From the NCBI GenBank assembly GCA_949316235.1, contig OX438744.1, positions 32,360,778-32,424,777 of the forward strand: DNA of 64,000 nt. The letters are read 5' to 3'. Below, piece by piece: positions 9,800 through 20,275 of the stretch (position 1 is the first letter of the stretch; the number at the start of each line of letters is the position of its first letter). The DNA is from Oegoconia quadripuncta (taxonomy: Eukaryota > Arthropoda > Insecta > Lepidoptera > Autostichidae). The notes under the pieces are model-generated. The model saw nothing but the letters and a program-made list of their open reading frames with translations. It was not told the DNA's origin and did no database searches. The position numbers and the translations under genes were made by a program.

Positions 9800-10345
9800 C
9801 AGCCTGTAAATATCCTACTGCAGGATATAGGCCTTCCCTCGTATAATGAAGGAGTATGACCCACAGTCCACCACGCTGGCGTAATGCGGGTTGGGGATGC
9901 ACATACCTTTATTTCTCAGGCATGCAGGTTTCCGCCTGCCTTTCATGTCTTTATTTCTTTACGTTTAAGAGCAGTCGGATAAATGCACAAATAAGTAATT
10001 AAATTAAATTTAAAAGACGACCTGTTTGGTGTAGTGGTTAGAACCTCTGCTGCTATACCAAAAGGTCGCGGGTTCGAATCCCGCTAGGGACATATGTTTG
10101 TATGTTGAATACAGACATGTTTTCCCGAGTTATGGATGTTTTTCATTTATAAATTTGTTTGTGTAGTTTATCAACCGTCTGGTATCTATAATACAAGCCT
10201 AGTTGCTTAGTGTGGAACTAGATGGCGCTGTGTGTATGTGCCAAGACATTTATTTATATTATATTGGTACATGACCTGCCTAGTAATCGAACCCGGACCT
10301 CCCAAATTGGGAGTCCGCATCTTAACCGCTGAGCCACCGACGCTC
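9800..10345 (-). repeat. SINE-D split by a SINE-A
   Basis: Left part 9800-10015: CTACTGCAGGATATAGGCC, TTTCTCAGGCATGCAGG and GCAGTCGGATAAATGCAC. Right part 10263-10345: the minus-strand tRNA-like head, with AATCGAACCCGGACCTCCCA and CTTAACCGCTGAGCCACCGA. The intact copy at 29331-29626 runs straight across this point, so the 250 bases between are a later insertion. Confidence 0.85.
10016..10262 (+). repeat. SINE-A nested in SINE-D
   Basis: Nearly complete SINE-A: head GACGACCTGTTTGGTGTAG, B box GGTTCGAATCC and end AGATGGCGCTGTGTGTATG. It lacks the A-rich stretch present in most copies. Inserted in the A/T-rich neck of a SINE-D, it shows SINE-A was active after SINE-D. Confidence 0.88.
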
Positions 10346-11380
10346 TTACGCTAACCATATTTGTACGATGTAGGAACTGCAGTACAATATACATGTCCTT
10401 GATTCTAAAACGTCGATGAAATTAAATTAAAATAGGTACTGCAACAAATCAAGAGACTCCACCGACTGAACCACGACCAAACTTTGTTATAAGTGGGACA
10501 TTAGATTGATGCCTCACGGAGCCATTGGTGCCTATTACTGATAAATCAGTGTTGCGAGCCCTGACTTGTCTATAAGATACTAAATATATAAAAATCTCTT
10601 TCGTAGCGAATTAAGTTTTTTGATTTACGTATGTACATACATAATGTCACGACCTTTAACCCAAATGAGGTGGTCAGAGATATCCCAAATATTAGCGTTT
10701 GGGTGTTCCAAACATTAAAAGTTTAAAAAATTATTTTAAATAAAAAAATGTGAATAAAAAATTAAAAAGAGCGATCCCTGAGATTCTTGCTTGCATGTTC
10801 TTTAATTTAATATTAAGTTAAAAAATTGTAATGTTTTTATCACTTATTATTATTTTGAAAATCAAAACTAAATGTATAAAAAGAAAACGGCAGCGCTGGC
10901 AACACCGCCGACAAGTCTGTCAAGACTTGGCCACTACACTTAGATATGGCCTCTACGCGCAAGCGCATGCTTTGAACGCGAATTGGCTAATTAGAGAGTT
11001 CAAACGTAGAATTGCGATTAATTATGTATTAAAAAGTTGGCATAGGTTGAAATGCATGTCTTGCTTAAATAAACTATGTGACACTAACTTATGTAGGGGT
11101 CTATCTCAAGAAAGAAAAGTTAATTTAAACTTATTTCGATAGAAAAATGTCGTCGCTTCACTTGTAACTAACAAAGTAATTAAATCTTGAAAGTTAATTT
11201 AAACTTACTTCTTATTGTCGTATCGAAATGAAATTTTGTATGTACATGTAATTCTGATGACAATACTATAATTTGGTATCTTGGAGCTGATCTGATGATG
11301 GAGCCAAGAGGTGGATGGTGAAACTTTTCAGTGGCTACTAGTAAACCCTAGGCTCATATGATTCGTTTTGACGAGTTTTT
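10346..11380. other. No gene seen; includes a repeat E copy at 10631-10735
   Basis: The E copy holds ACGACCTTTAACCCAAATGA and GGTGGTCAGAGATATCCC. A 103-codon frame at 10831-11142 is open but has a low-complexity start and a composition I do not take for protein, and no splice sites stand out. A motif near 11250 (TCTGATGACAATAC...) recurs near 40197 and 62372 and is probably debris of one LINE family. Confidence 0.4.
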
Positions 11381-11417
11381 TTTTTATGCATAACGGTCAA
11401 CCCGTTATGCATAAAAA
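11381..11417. repeat. Perfect 16-bp hairpin made from two SINE-C tips
   Basis: TTTTTATGCATAACGG (11381-11396), a 5-base loop, then the exact reverse complement (11402-11417). Both arms equal the 3' tip of SINE-C, so this is what is left of two tail-to-tail copies. Confidence 0.75.
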
Positions 11418-11730
11418 CTGTAGTAATTACATGAGACCACGAGAAGTTTCACATATTTTGGCAAAAATTCGAGCGACAAAATTGAAGCGGGACGGGTTGA
11501 GCGAGTCGTCATTCACTGTATGTGATATACAGGGAAATGTTGTGTGGTGTGAGTGAGAGGATGTAGAAAACTGGAGACATGACTTTAAATTAAGAATTAA
11601 AAAAACTCCCGAGTTCTGTTCTTTTTATCTTTACGAATGACTGGATAGAAAGAAAGTGATGATATGGCCGAAGACGAAGCACTTGATCTCAGTAGATCCT
11701 ATTCACCATCTTCTCGAAGATTTGTTCTTA
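11417..11730 (+). repeat. Two-copy repeat M, copy 2
   Basis: Matches 4714-4985 and runs about 35 bases further right. The small frame in copy 1 is broken here: the ATG at 11637 meets TAG at its fourth codon. The frame then stays open as KESDDMAEDEALDLSRSYS, followed by PSSRRF. As in copy 1, it is bounded on the right by a SINE-C. Confidence 0.6.
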
Positions 11731-11734
11731 TTTA

Positions 11735-12060
11735 TTTATTCACGACGGGTTGGTACTTGACCTCAATTACACCTGATGTTAAGTGAAGATTTACTTCGGT
11801 CTCAGGTGGAAGCGTACTGATCCGGAAAACACATTTGGGGGACTGGCTATCTTAACTCTGACAACCGGACCACAACAATGCTAACTGCTAATTGCTGTTT
11901 GGCGGCAGACTTGCGTAAGATAGTGGTTGCTATCCAGGCGGGCTTTGAAAATGCCCTACCACCAACCTAACCGAGTACGAAACATGTACTCCGCTGGGGT
12001 TCGAACCCGCGACCTCCGATTCGTAAACCCTATGTTATTTACATTGAGCCACGGAAGCGG
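11735..12060 (-). repeat. SINE-C, full length
   Basis: Minus-strand copy: tail TTTATTCACGACGGG, middle GGCGGCAGACTTGCGTAAGA, head GTTCGAACCCGCGACCTCCG and TTGAGCCACGGAAGCGG. It has several point changes and an internal insertion near 11792. Confidence 0.88.
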
Positions 12061-12239
12061 TTGAAAGGTATCTCAAAAGACTTAGCCTGCGTTAGCAGTG
12101 TAAGCGCCCGAAAATATGTTTTTTACGACTTGGTTACAAAAACATCGACTTTTCTTTACTTTCCATAAATATAATATGCATATGTTATACATATAAACCT
12201 TCCGGAAGAAATTCTCTAAATGATAGTGAAATATATAAT

Positions 12240-12433
12240 GATACCTATGTTTAATTTATCTATCCCGTGGGAACTACTCACTTTATCGGTATAAAAAATA
12301 TCCTTCCAGGGTATATTCTACCTATATACAAAAATTCATCCAAATTCGTTCATCTGTTTCGCCGTGATTGAGCACCAAACAAACAAACAAAGAAACAAAC
12401 ATCCAAACTTCCGCATTTATAATATTAGTTGGA
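12240..12433 (-). mobile_element. Helitron-like element G, CTAG end missing
   Basis: CCCGTGGGAACTACTCAC, ATCTGTTTCGCCGTGATTG, an expanded (CAAA)n run and CCGCATTTATAATATTAGTT. On the minus strand it begins TCCAACTAATATTATAAATG like the other G copies; the far end has decayed. Confidence 0.45.
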
Positions 12434-13052
12434 TTGGCACACTTAGGTACGTACTAATAATTTATAGATTTTAAAAGAAATTAGTAGTTCAACATATATT
12501 GTGAAGATGTAAACATAATTTAATTTAATATCTAATAAAGACAAAAGACACTGCCAATAGATGGCGCTGTAATATAGAAAAAACTTTATACATATTCTAG
12601 TACATTGGCGGAATTAATAGTTTAGCATTATATTTGATTATAATTTTATCGAATTATACTTCTTTTACGTAGTTTATTGACGGATGAACTACCTCCAGTT
12701 CAATGTACTCGTATTTACAATTAGTATTGCTACATGTTTCTACTTATGGCAAAACCATCAAGAGGCCTAGATAAGTACACTCCACCTTGAACTAATGACC
12801 TGCGTCTCCAATAAATCCTCCACTACCGATGCTGATCTCATTTGATCCCATAAAACTAACCGTTAAAGTCTATCCTAAGCCCTAAAAGCCCCTTCACATT
12901 CGTTTTTACGAATCCCATTTCTATTACGGATTTTGCATTAAAGTATCCTTAACATTATGGTAGGTAATCTATGCGTTTGCGATTGCAACGATGTGAGCAG
13001 CTGTCTTAGGTTATTATATATAGTATATTATTATCGTTAGATCAAATATTGA
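12434..13052. other. Unique DNA, no gene seen
   Basis: Contains a word resembling the SINE-A end (ATAGATGGCGCTGTAATAT near 12558) without the rest of the element. There are no coding frames of note. Confidence 0.4.
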
Positions 13053-13465
13053 ATTTACCTTTGAAATTGGAGTTTTTTTTCTTCGTTAATCATATGTACC
13101 AATTCCTGCGATTTTCAAAGCTATATCCAAATTTGTTTTTTATTTGGAAAATGGAATATTATTTCAAGGTTTGACATGAAATATTTTTCAATTTCTGGGC
13201 TAAATCACATAATAAAAAAATTTGAACAGAGCTCTTTTCATGTGCTTCCCATAATCATTTCTTAAATTCGCTGAAACTTTTATAAAGCGGTTATTTTTAA
13301 GATTTAACGCTGCCTATACTTAACTTAATGTTATGAGATAATACACCCAACGTTTAGCTAAATTTGGATTTGCCGTTCCCAAAAAAAAAATCAAAAATGT
13401 TTGTATGGAGAAAACAGTCTTAATGAAATTCTTCATACAAAACGCCAATTTCATAGGTAAGGACC
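13053..13465. mobile_element. MITE-like element, copy 1
   Basis: A 413-bp non-coding unit with imperfect inverted ends: TTTACCTTTGAAATTGGAG at the left and, reversed, GGTCCTTACCTATGAAATTG at the right. A second copy with the same ends lies at 45463-45879. No transposase is present. The target duplication is not clear. Confidence 0.65.
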
Positions 13466-14092
13466 TAACATCATCATGTCATGCTATCAGTCGTGCTACA
13501 AATTAATGTCCAAACTCTAGATCCTCTTCCTCTTCTTTTCCTTAACGAGGAGGTTAATTGGGTGGATAATCAGGCGCCATAAGTCTCAAATCTTGTCTTC
13601 TTTTCCGGTGAGAAAGATGAGAAACTACTGCAAATATATGCATAAAAGATATTCCTCCTTATAGGATCACAACACATTTGAGGTTGAAAGCAGCGACCTT
13701 ATCCCTGAGTTATAGATGATTTTTACGTGATGAGCTGCTTGCACATTTGCAATACTAATAACATAAAAATTAAAAAATGAATCCTGTCTGGGTGAAGCTC
13801 ATTGCGTGATGCATGCGGTATATTCTAGACAGACACCAGACTCTCCCAGGGCAAATATTTTAACAATATACCTATAAGCTTCTATATTTACCTTAGATTG
13901 TGTGTTATGTGTTTAGCTTGTGAGGAAAAATAAGGAGATTTATTAATAGTGTCTTGTTAGAAGAAATATTCGATATACTCGTAATAAGCGAGTAATCGTC
14001 GATGCTATAATACAGGACGAACGATAACGATAACTTGAACTAATTTGAATGTTTTTGTGACACATAAATTCTGACTGGCAGTCCTCACCTTT
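13466..14092. other. Unique DNA, no gene seen
   Basis: Pyrimidine-rich stretch near 13520 (CCTCTTCCTCTTCTTTTCC) and otherwise unremarkable AT-rich sequence. Confidence 0.4.
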
Positions 14093-14470
14093 GTGGAACG
14101 ACGAGCCATAAGGCTCATTGGTGACAACTTGATTCTGTCAAACTGCAGAGCCTTGATCACCATTGCAGGGTCGCATGCCTTTCAGTAATTCATTGATGTC
14201 GCATTGTGCATTGGAATTGCATGATATTGTTCGACCCTTACCTTTGACATTCGGACAATCAGGTGAAGGTAGGGTTTCCTTCCGTTTTATATCAATATTT
14301 CGAACACTCACACTAAGTGTATCGTATCTTCCTTCAAAGTGTGGAGGATCCTCGAATTATACAAACTTGGAATCGTCAAGTCGGGGATGAATTGGTATTT
14401 TATTAGAATAGCATGCTTTCAATTCGGCTACATCGTCACTTTCTACTACGTGAGATTGTGGTTGCCAGTC
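14093..14470 (+). pseudogene. Jockey-like reverse transcriptase C-terminal relic
   Basis: Begins VERRAIRLIGDNLILSNCRA, which matches the block after the polymerase domain in Jockey- and CR1-type elements (usually ...VERRAxRIVGDxxL...). It then hits a stop at about residue 32 and continues in pieces through several frames (ALCIGIA, then VWRILELYKLGIVK). Multiple stops and frameshifts make it clearly dead. The upstream polymerase region is absent. Confidence 0.5.
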
Positions 14471-14529
14471 CTTGTTTCTGTATTAATTATCCTTTATTGA
14501 AACAAGCCCTAAGTCTCAAGTTGTCAATG

Positions 14530-14790
14530 CTAAATGTAACGAGTGTGCAGGGCCTTCAACGCGGCTGATCCTTTCATCGGTGAACTTAGCATTCGCGTTG
14601 CAGTGCGCGGGTACATCCATAAATTACAATGAGTTTGAACGCCAAAGCACTCGGCCCTTCGGAGCGGCCTCCAAAAGAGGACTGTACGTGCGTCCGGCTG
14701 ATATGAGGATACGCTATCTGTGCTTTTGATTAAATAATGATCGATGGATGGATGGACATACATGTCGTGGTTTTAAATTCCTCTTCTTTC
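14530..14790. other. GC-richer unique or LINE-derived stretch
   Basis: GCGGCTGATCC, CTCGGCCCTTCGGAGCGGCC and a (GATG)n run near 14743. It follows the RT relic and may be its 3' untranslated region; no homology was tested. Confidence 0.3.
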
Positions 14791-15128
14791 ATTCTTCTCT
14801 AGAGCTGCATAAGTGCCAGTTCGTATTGCAAAAATCAGGTTTTAAGAGTCAGTTGACCTCTCTTGGCTTTGGACCGGCCCCTATTTATCAATAATGTGCT
14901 AAACATTCCCTTTGTAGTAATTACCCAATACATACAAGGCGTACTGATCATGTGTTATGAAAACATGATCCTTGAAATAAGCTCGATGCAAAAAAAGGTA
15001 AAAGTTAAAGTTACTTCTGATAGTACAAATAAAACGGTATTACGAAAATATTTTATGTCGAATCACAACAGGCCAAGGCAAGAGTACTTACCCAAAGCCG
15101 AGGAGCATGTATGAACAAACTTATGAGA

Positions 15129-15235
15129 GTGGATGAAGCAAAAGAGGTATGTCAGGATCGGAGCAAGTGGAAGTCTATGGTCTCTGCCTACCCCTAAGTG
15201 AAACAGGCATTACTCTATGTATGTATGAATCAAAA
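15129..15235 (+). pseudogene. End of a non-LTR element coding region plus 3' flank
   Basis: The last 22 codons of a frame, VDEAKEVCQDRSKWKSMVSA then YP and stop (TAA 15195-15197). They resemble the terminal block of RTE-like reverse transcriptases (A...DRxxWRxxVxA). The flank GAAACAGGCATTACTCTATG follows. The same junction, GTCTCTGCCTACCCC...GAAACAG, is seen again at 18069-18110. There is no polymerase domain upstream. Confidence 0.5.
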
Positions 15236-16384
15236 CACTGAATAATAATTAAAATAAATTTTTTCCAGTTCTCTACGTGTTTAATATTTTCAAAATATAC
15301 ATCAAAAAGGAAATACCAACGTAATTGCTTGCGCGGAAGCGAAAGGAGCGGGACGGACTTATTCAAACATACAAATGATGGAGCAGGAAGGAGCTCAAAC
15401 AACTTACTCTTAACTAATGGCTTCAGTTATACTGGCTGCACACAATCTGATACACAAATGAAAGCAGTGTTTGCCCTATGACGGATTTGGGAGCTGCACT
15501 TCCCTGCGATTTCCATCATCTCGCATACACGACTGCGTCATGCACGTTTTTGCGTATTCCATAGTATAGATACTAATAGAATGCTATAAATCACCGTTCC
15601 ATTTGAATATCCTCGTTTGTTTCCAAAAATTCATTTTGGAAACCATCCGCCTGCTCATCAGTAAGCACCGCCTACCATTCGCACTTCTTTGTGGAATTGG
15701 CTGTAAAAGTCTAGCATAGTTGGGCGATATGAATAACACATATTTAAGTAATTAACTATCTAAACACATCCGTCTCTAATAGGTATTGCAGGCGTATAGC
15801 CACTATGTTCATTCATAGTAAAACATTATTTATGTTTTTCGATTTTTTATAGCTTTTCGGCGTCGACTTCTTAATGACTTGACGCCTGTTTTCAACAGAT
15901 TTAACTTTGCTGTTCAAATTTGTTCCTTTACAACCGAATCTGCGTGTAATAAAGTCCAATTTAAATGGGTATAATGTGTTGTGAACGGCACATGACACTA
16001 GTTTCGGTTTGGTTAGTACACTGAACACGGTTGAAGGAAGTAAAGTATAAAACACCGCCCGAAATGAATTCGAACAATAAAATCTCGAGGTGAAACTTTA
16101 TTTATTTACGTTATAATGTATTTTTGTACTAGATTGGTAGTCATTTTATGGATTTATAGCTGCTCAAATGAGCATTTATAGCTTTGTTTTATTTTTTACT
16201 TTTTGGATAGTTGTTTAATGTCCCAGTATCTACCTATAATTCAGTATTATATCGTCACAATTTCACAAAAAAACTGAAAATTGAAAAAAATTCTATTGTT
16301 ATGATTCGAGGCAGATTTAATTCAAATGAATATCCATAGATGGCGATGTTGTTAATTTTTGGAGAAAAAAATATTAAGAGAGAG
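15236..16384. other. Mostly unique DNA, no gene seen
   Basis: An 80-codon minus frame at 15813-16055 has a lysine-rich end and no recognisable motif, and I do not call it. AGATGGCGATGTTG near 16338 is a lone SINE-A-like word. Confidence 0.35.
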
Positions 16385-16576
16385 ACAAGTGGTACTTAGT
16401 ACATTTTGGTCAATTCGGTCATCACCATACAGCCTCAGAAGTTCGCTGCGGAACATAGGCCTCCCCATGATATCTTCGTCGGTCCATCTCCATTCCAGAA
16501 CTTTAATGCCCCAATGGCCATCAGTTCTTCGAGCCAAGTGCCCACTGCCACTGAAACTTACTAATCTGGGCTAAAA
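16385..16576 (-). pseudogene. Non-LTR reverse transcriptase C-terminal relic
   Basis: Minus strand: ARRTDGHWGIKVLEWRWTDE, then DIMGRPMFRSELLRLYGDD. It is the same block as 2935-3139 with more replacements, and there is no in-frame catalytic domain. The right side is cut by a SINE-C fragment. Confidence 0.55.
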
Positions 16577-16640
16577 TCCCCCAAATAAGATGGGGTTTCC
16601 GGGTGAGTACAGTAGTGCTAAACCGTTGTGGATAAAAAAA
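16577..16640 (+). repeat. SINE-C fragment
   Basis: CCCCCAAATAAGATGGGGTT followed directly by a shortened tail (CCGTTGTGGATAAAAAAA). An internal deletion has removed the segment between. Confidence 0.75.
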
Positions 16641-16644
16641 TAAT

Positions 16645-16974
16645 ATTTTTTTATGCCCGAGGGTTTCTTACTTGACCTCAATCACACCTGATGTTAAGTG
16701 AAGAGGAGGTCGAAGGTGGAAGCGTACTGACCCGGAAACCCCAACACATTTGGGGGACTGGCTATCTTATCTCTGACAACCGGAACACAACAATGCTATT
16801 AACATTGCTGTTAGCGGCAGATTTAGATAAGATGGTGGTAGCTAGCCAGGTGGACATTTAAAATGCCCTACCACCAACAAAACCGAGTACTTAAACAAGT
16901 ACCCCGCTGGGGATTGAACCCGCGACCTCCGAATCGTAAACCCAATGTTGTTTATATTGAGCCACGGAAGCGGT
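16645..16974 (-). repeat. SINE-C, full length
   Basis: Minus-strand copy: tail TTTTTTTATGCCCGAGGG, ACCTGATGTTAAGTGAAGAG, head GGATTGAACCCGCGACCTCC and TTGAGCCACGGAAGCGG. It forms an inverted pair with the small fragment on its left. Confidence 0.9.
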
Positions 16975-17439
16975 TAAGTTCCATGGAGGGGTGCGGATTG
17001 GCGATCGCAACTTGGTACTATCCAGTTTAAATCAGTATGTCTTATACATAGTAAATATCAGAGCTCTTTAGTATGGAGTCGAGCCAAGTCAGTGATTTTT
17101 ATCGGTTCACTTCCATGCGATATGATGATGTATTTATTAATGAAATTTCATATTTGTTCGATCTATAAATAAAACTTTAATAATAATTTTGTTTTCGCAC
17201 GCATCGACTCGGACTTTAACCGACAATTTGACCTTTGCATTTTCTTCGTGTACAGAGAAGTAAAATACTGGATAATAGAAAATTCTCCAGGAAACCCTAC
17301 AAATTATGTCCTACAAAGATATAGATCAGTTATTAGGTTGTTAGTCATTAAATAGCTTTATTTATATATAATTTTTGTTACTTAAGTATTTCAATAAAGA
17401 TTATTATTCCATCATCGCCTTTACTATTCTTACTACTAG

Positions 17440-17733
17440 GCGCTGGGCGGGATTCTACTATACTTCGGTCGAATGCCTCCTAACCGTACTGATGCAGTCT
17501 ACATACAGAATATACTAAGGTATCGTTTTGGCTCTTCATTCACTATGCGTGTTGCGAAGGTGTGGAATGCTGTAGGCGTCACTTTTTTACCCGACTGCCC
17601 AAAAAAGGAGGGTAATATATTTTCCAACAATCTTGGAACCTTCAAGACCAGGGTGATTAGGCATTTACTGAGTTCGCGTGCTTCATCTTTGAATATATCG
17701 TCATTCGTCACATTCCATGACGTCTCTGCTTTC
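17440..17733 (+). pseudogene. Non-LTR reverse transcriptase C-terminus
   Basis: Open for about 100 codons. GSSFTMRVAKVWNAV matches the RVAxxWNxLP block, and NNLGTFKTRVIRHLLSSR matches the FKxRVxRxL block that end Jockey/CR1-type polyproteins. Between them LPDCPKKEGNIF replaces the usual short spacer. A stop lies just upstream (17437-17439) and the polymerase domain is missing. It runs into the poly-T of the next, oppositely oriented insertion. Confidence 0.6.
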
Positions 17734-18068
17734 TTTTTTTTTTTTTGACGCGGGGAAAAGCATGACGCTTACCGCTCCCTGACGGGAGGGATACCCACTA
17801 AAACCCCGCGGCGACCTTCTTTGGCAGTAGGGACCTGGGAACGCTTAAGCAGCTCCAGGACCCCCCCCCCCCCTCACAATGGGAGGCCCATTCCCGGAGG
17901 GCGTGTAGCCTCGCACCGCCATCAGCGAGCGGTATGAAACGCGGCAGGGCCCGATGCGACGACACCCCCGCGGTCGCTCTGGAGGGTGTCATCCTCACCC
18001 GGGCCGCGTCCGACGACTACATCGCCCCAGGATGTAGCCGCCCGTCATCACTATCTCTATCGCTATCA
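17734..18068 (-). mobile_element. GC-rich retrotransposon 3' fragment with poly-A
   Basis: On the minus strand it ends in 13 A residues (plus-strand T run 17734-17746) after CATGCTTTTCCCCGCGTC, so it was inserted as reverse-transcribed RNA. Its GC content is far above the rest of the window, and it has a C run near 17860. An open minus frame (17798-17998) has no motif that I recognise. I believe this segment is a common piece of lepidopteran LINEs, but that is from memory. Confidence 0.5.
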
Positions 18069-18110
18069 GGTCTCTGCCTACCCCAATGGGAAACAGATGT
18101 ATGTTTGGAC
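18069..18110 (+). repeat. RTE-like element 3' junction fragment
   Basis: GTCTCTGCCTACCCCAATGG then GAAACAGATGTATGTTTGG, the same coding-end junction as 15176-15220. Confidence 0.45.
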
Positions 18111-18220
18111 ATTTGACTCCATAGGGCAAAAATTCGTAACTTACACTCAAATTTGAATATTTGTGCTGCTAATGTATTGACACTAATGACGTCCATTTTA
18201 ATATGTTTCTGGACACTGAA

Positions 18221-19300
18221 CTAGGATTTCGTCCGCGTGGATTACTGGAAACATGAACAAAGTATTGTTTCAAAATCATGTTAAATAAATAATTTGTGAC
18301 ATAGAATCTTTTACACTGGTCATGCAATGGTTTATTTACTATTTGCAAACTATTTACTTTGATTATATTAAAAAAATAATTAAATAAATATGTGTAAACC
18401 CATCAAAATCCGTCCAGGGGTTGAACACTATACTAAAAAAACCGTTCTACTACCAAATGCGTCACTCTATACTCAAAAGTAATCCCCTAATAATAACTAT
18501 CCTACAAGGACTTGTCACTTTTCCGGGATAAGTAGTATTTATGTTATATATATGTCGCAGTTAGCGATAAATTCATTATTCAAAAGGTCAACTGACAATC
18601 ATAATACGCGGTTAATGGGAAGTAAACCTGGTGGCGCTGGTATCGCCGGAAGTGGCGCGGTGACGACGTTAATATAAGGTCCGCACATCGAAAATGACAG
18701 GGACTTTACTACGAGCCTTCAAAGGAGTCGGAGCTCCACTGAACACATCAACGACCATGAGGGACTTTGCTACGAGCCTTCAAAGGAGTCGGAGCTCCAC
18801 TGAACACATCTACGACTGTGAGTGATTTGATTACCATTATCACCGACGCTTGGAAGAATCCGGTGAGTCGTTAGCTAATAAGAAGTTGATTATGGGATTT
18901 GAGCAAGGAGGAATTGAATACCAAGTCCGGTTGAATTCCACAGACTGCACGCGAGGGGCAAGTTGTATGGCATCTCAGGTTTCATGATCATAATCGAATG
19001 TGAATACGTGGTCTATTCGCTTATAGTAGCTTGCAATAATATCGCCTTTGCCCGAGCCACCCCTTTACCGTGCGACTGGCACCGTCCCGGTCGCTAGCAA
19101 CGCCCACCCGAACCCAGCCATCTACGACATATATATGTTAATCCAGGTCCTAATTTGTCCACCAACCAAATTTCAACCAAATCTGTCTAGCCGTTCAGGC
19201 ACAGATTACTAATAAGTTACTAGTTCAGGTGCGAAGAGGTAACAAACATACATACACACATTTACACATAAACTTTCGCATGTATAATATTATGTTTGGG
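18221..19300 (-). mobile_element. Helitron-like element H split by a solo LTR
   Basis: Left part 18221-18552 starts CTAGGATTTCGTCCGCGTGG and includes CTACAAGGACTTGTCACTTT. Right part 19130-19300 continues with AATCCAGGTCCTAATTTGTC, ACCAAATCTGTCTAGCCG and CGCATGTATAATATTATG. Read together, the two parts match the copies at 5733-5931 and 47697-47959. Confidence 0.5.
18553..19129. mobile_element. Solo LTR of an LTR retrotransposon
   Basis: A 577-bp unit that starts TGTCGCAGTTAGCG and ends ATCTACGACA, so its tips are the inverted pair TGTCG/CGACA. It is flanked by TATATA on each side (18547-18552 and 19130-19135), a 4- or 6-bp target duplication in an AT repeat. There is no internal region, primer-binding site or second LTR, as expected after LTR-LTR recombination. 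Inside lies a 61-bp tandem duplication (from 18700 and from 18761). A TATA-like AATATAAGG at 18671-18679 could be its promoter. Family (Gypsy or BEL/Pao) is not decided. Confidence 0.75.
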
Positions 19301-19312
19301 ATAGTTGGGATT

Positions 19313-19821
19313 GGTATAGCGATCAAACTCACCATACTAAATTAATCGATTAGTTTCCGAAATTATTCAAGGTGTGCGTTGCTCGATTTATGTATCGAGT
19401 GCCAAATCGGTCGACGCATCGAATCCACAATCGAGTCGCATTCCGCTCGGGGCATCGGGGCGCGGTCAGGTGCATGGTAATTTGTAAGCTATAGTGAGTA
19501 CATTGAGAAAGTTTCCGAATACCTCAGCTTTAAGATGTACAAGTATAGCATTTTCGTACATTTCACTTGACATACTATTTTATTAAAAACAGTATATCTA
19601 CCTCAAATTTCAACTATAGTTCGACCTTCTTAACAAAGCTTTCATGGGCCTTAATCCGTCAAGCGGGGCTGAAAGTTTAAATACAGAATAAATCTAAAAT
19701 ATTGGTATGTTCTATCTAAATTGCTTTAATTACGGTTATTTCCGAGAATTTCATATTATTGTTAAAAACGGTAAAAAAAAATTTATAGGCAAGATATTTA
19801 GGTATTATTTATAATTGGGGT
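19313..19821. other. Unique DNA, no gene seen
   Basis: A GC-richer patch with ATCGAG/TCGACGC words (19379-19470) and then AT-rich sequence. Confidence 0.35.
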
Positions 19822-19930
19822 TTCCCCAAATGTCTTGGGGTTTCCGGGTCAGTACGCTTCCACCTTCGACCTCATCTTCACTTAACATCAGGTGTGATTG
19901 AGGTCAAGTACGAACCCGTTATGCAAAAGA
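19822..19930 (+). repeat. SINE-C 3' part
   Basis: CCCCAAATGTCTTGGGGTTT through AACATCAGGTGTGATTGAGG to the tip TTATGCAAAAG. Confidence 0.8.
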
Positions 19931-20051
19931 AAAGAAAGAAAGAATTAGCTTTCAGGATTTTCGAATGCAGATCAGAGCGATTATTTTTATTGATTCTGTA
20001 TTTAAAATTTAAAAGTATTTTTAAAAGAGTTAATACGGTGACATCAATTTA

Positions 20052-20275
20052 TTACCCGACTGCCCAAGGAAGGAGGGTAATGTTTTTGGAGTGTATATAT
20101 GTAAGTATGTCATGTAGATTTCTATGTTACCTCCTGTAGCTTAATCGGCTTAACCGATTTCGAAGTGCGTGGTGTCGTTAGACTCGTCATGATCCCTGAA
20201 GTCTCATAGGATACATTTTATGGTAAAAATCCAACATGGCGCCCGCGAAGTGCAAAAAGTATGCTGTCGGGTATT
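20052..20275. repeat. Interspersed repeat P, copy 1
   Basis: TTACCCGACTGCCCAAGGAA at the left, CGGCTTAACCGATTTCGAAG in the middle and AACATGGCGCCCG...GCTGTCGGGTA at the right. An inverted relative lies at 39643-39852. A frame that starts inside it at 20236 runs into unrelated AT-rich DNA and is not a gene. Confidence 0.5.

Noticed and set aside
10831..11142. 103-codon plus-strand frame
   Set aside because: No recognisable motif, low-complexity start, no splice context; regarded as chance.
17798..18116. GC-rich frames on both strands
   Set aside because: Long frames are expected by chance in GC-rich sequence; the segment is a retroposed fragment with poly-A.
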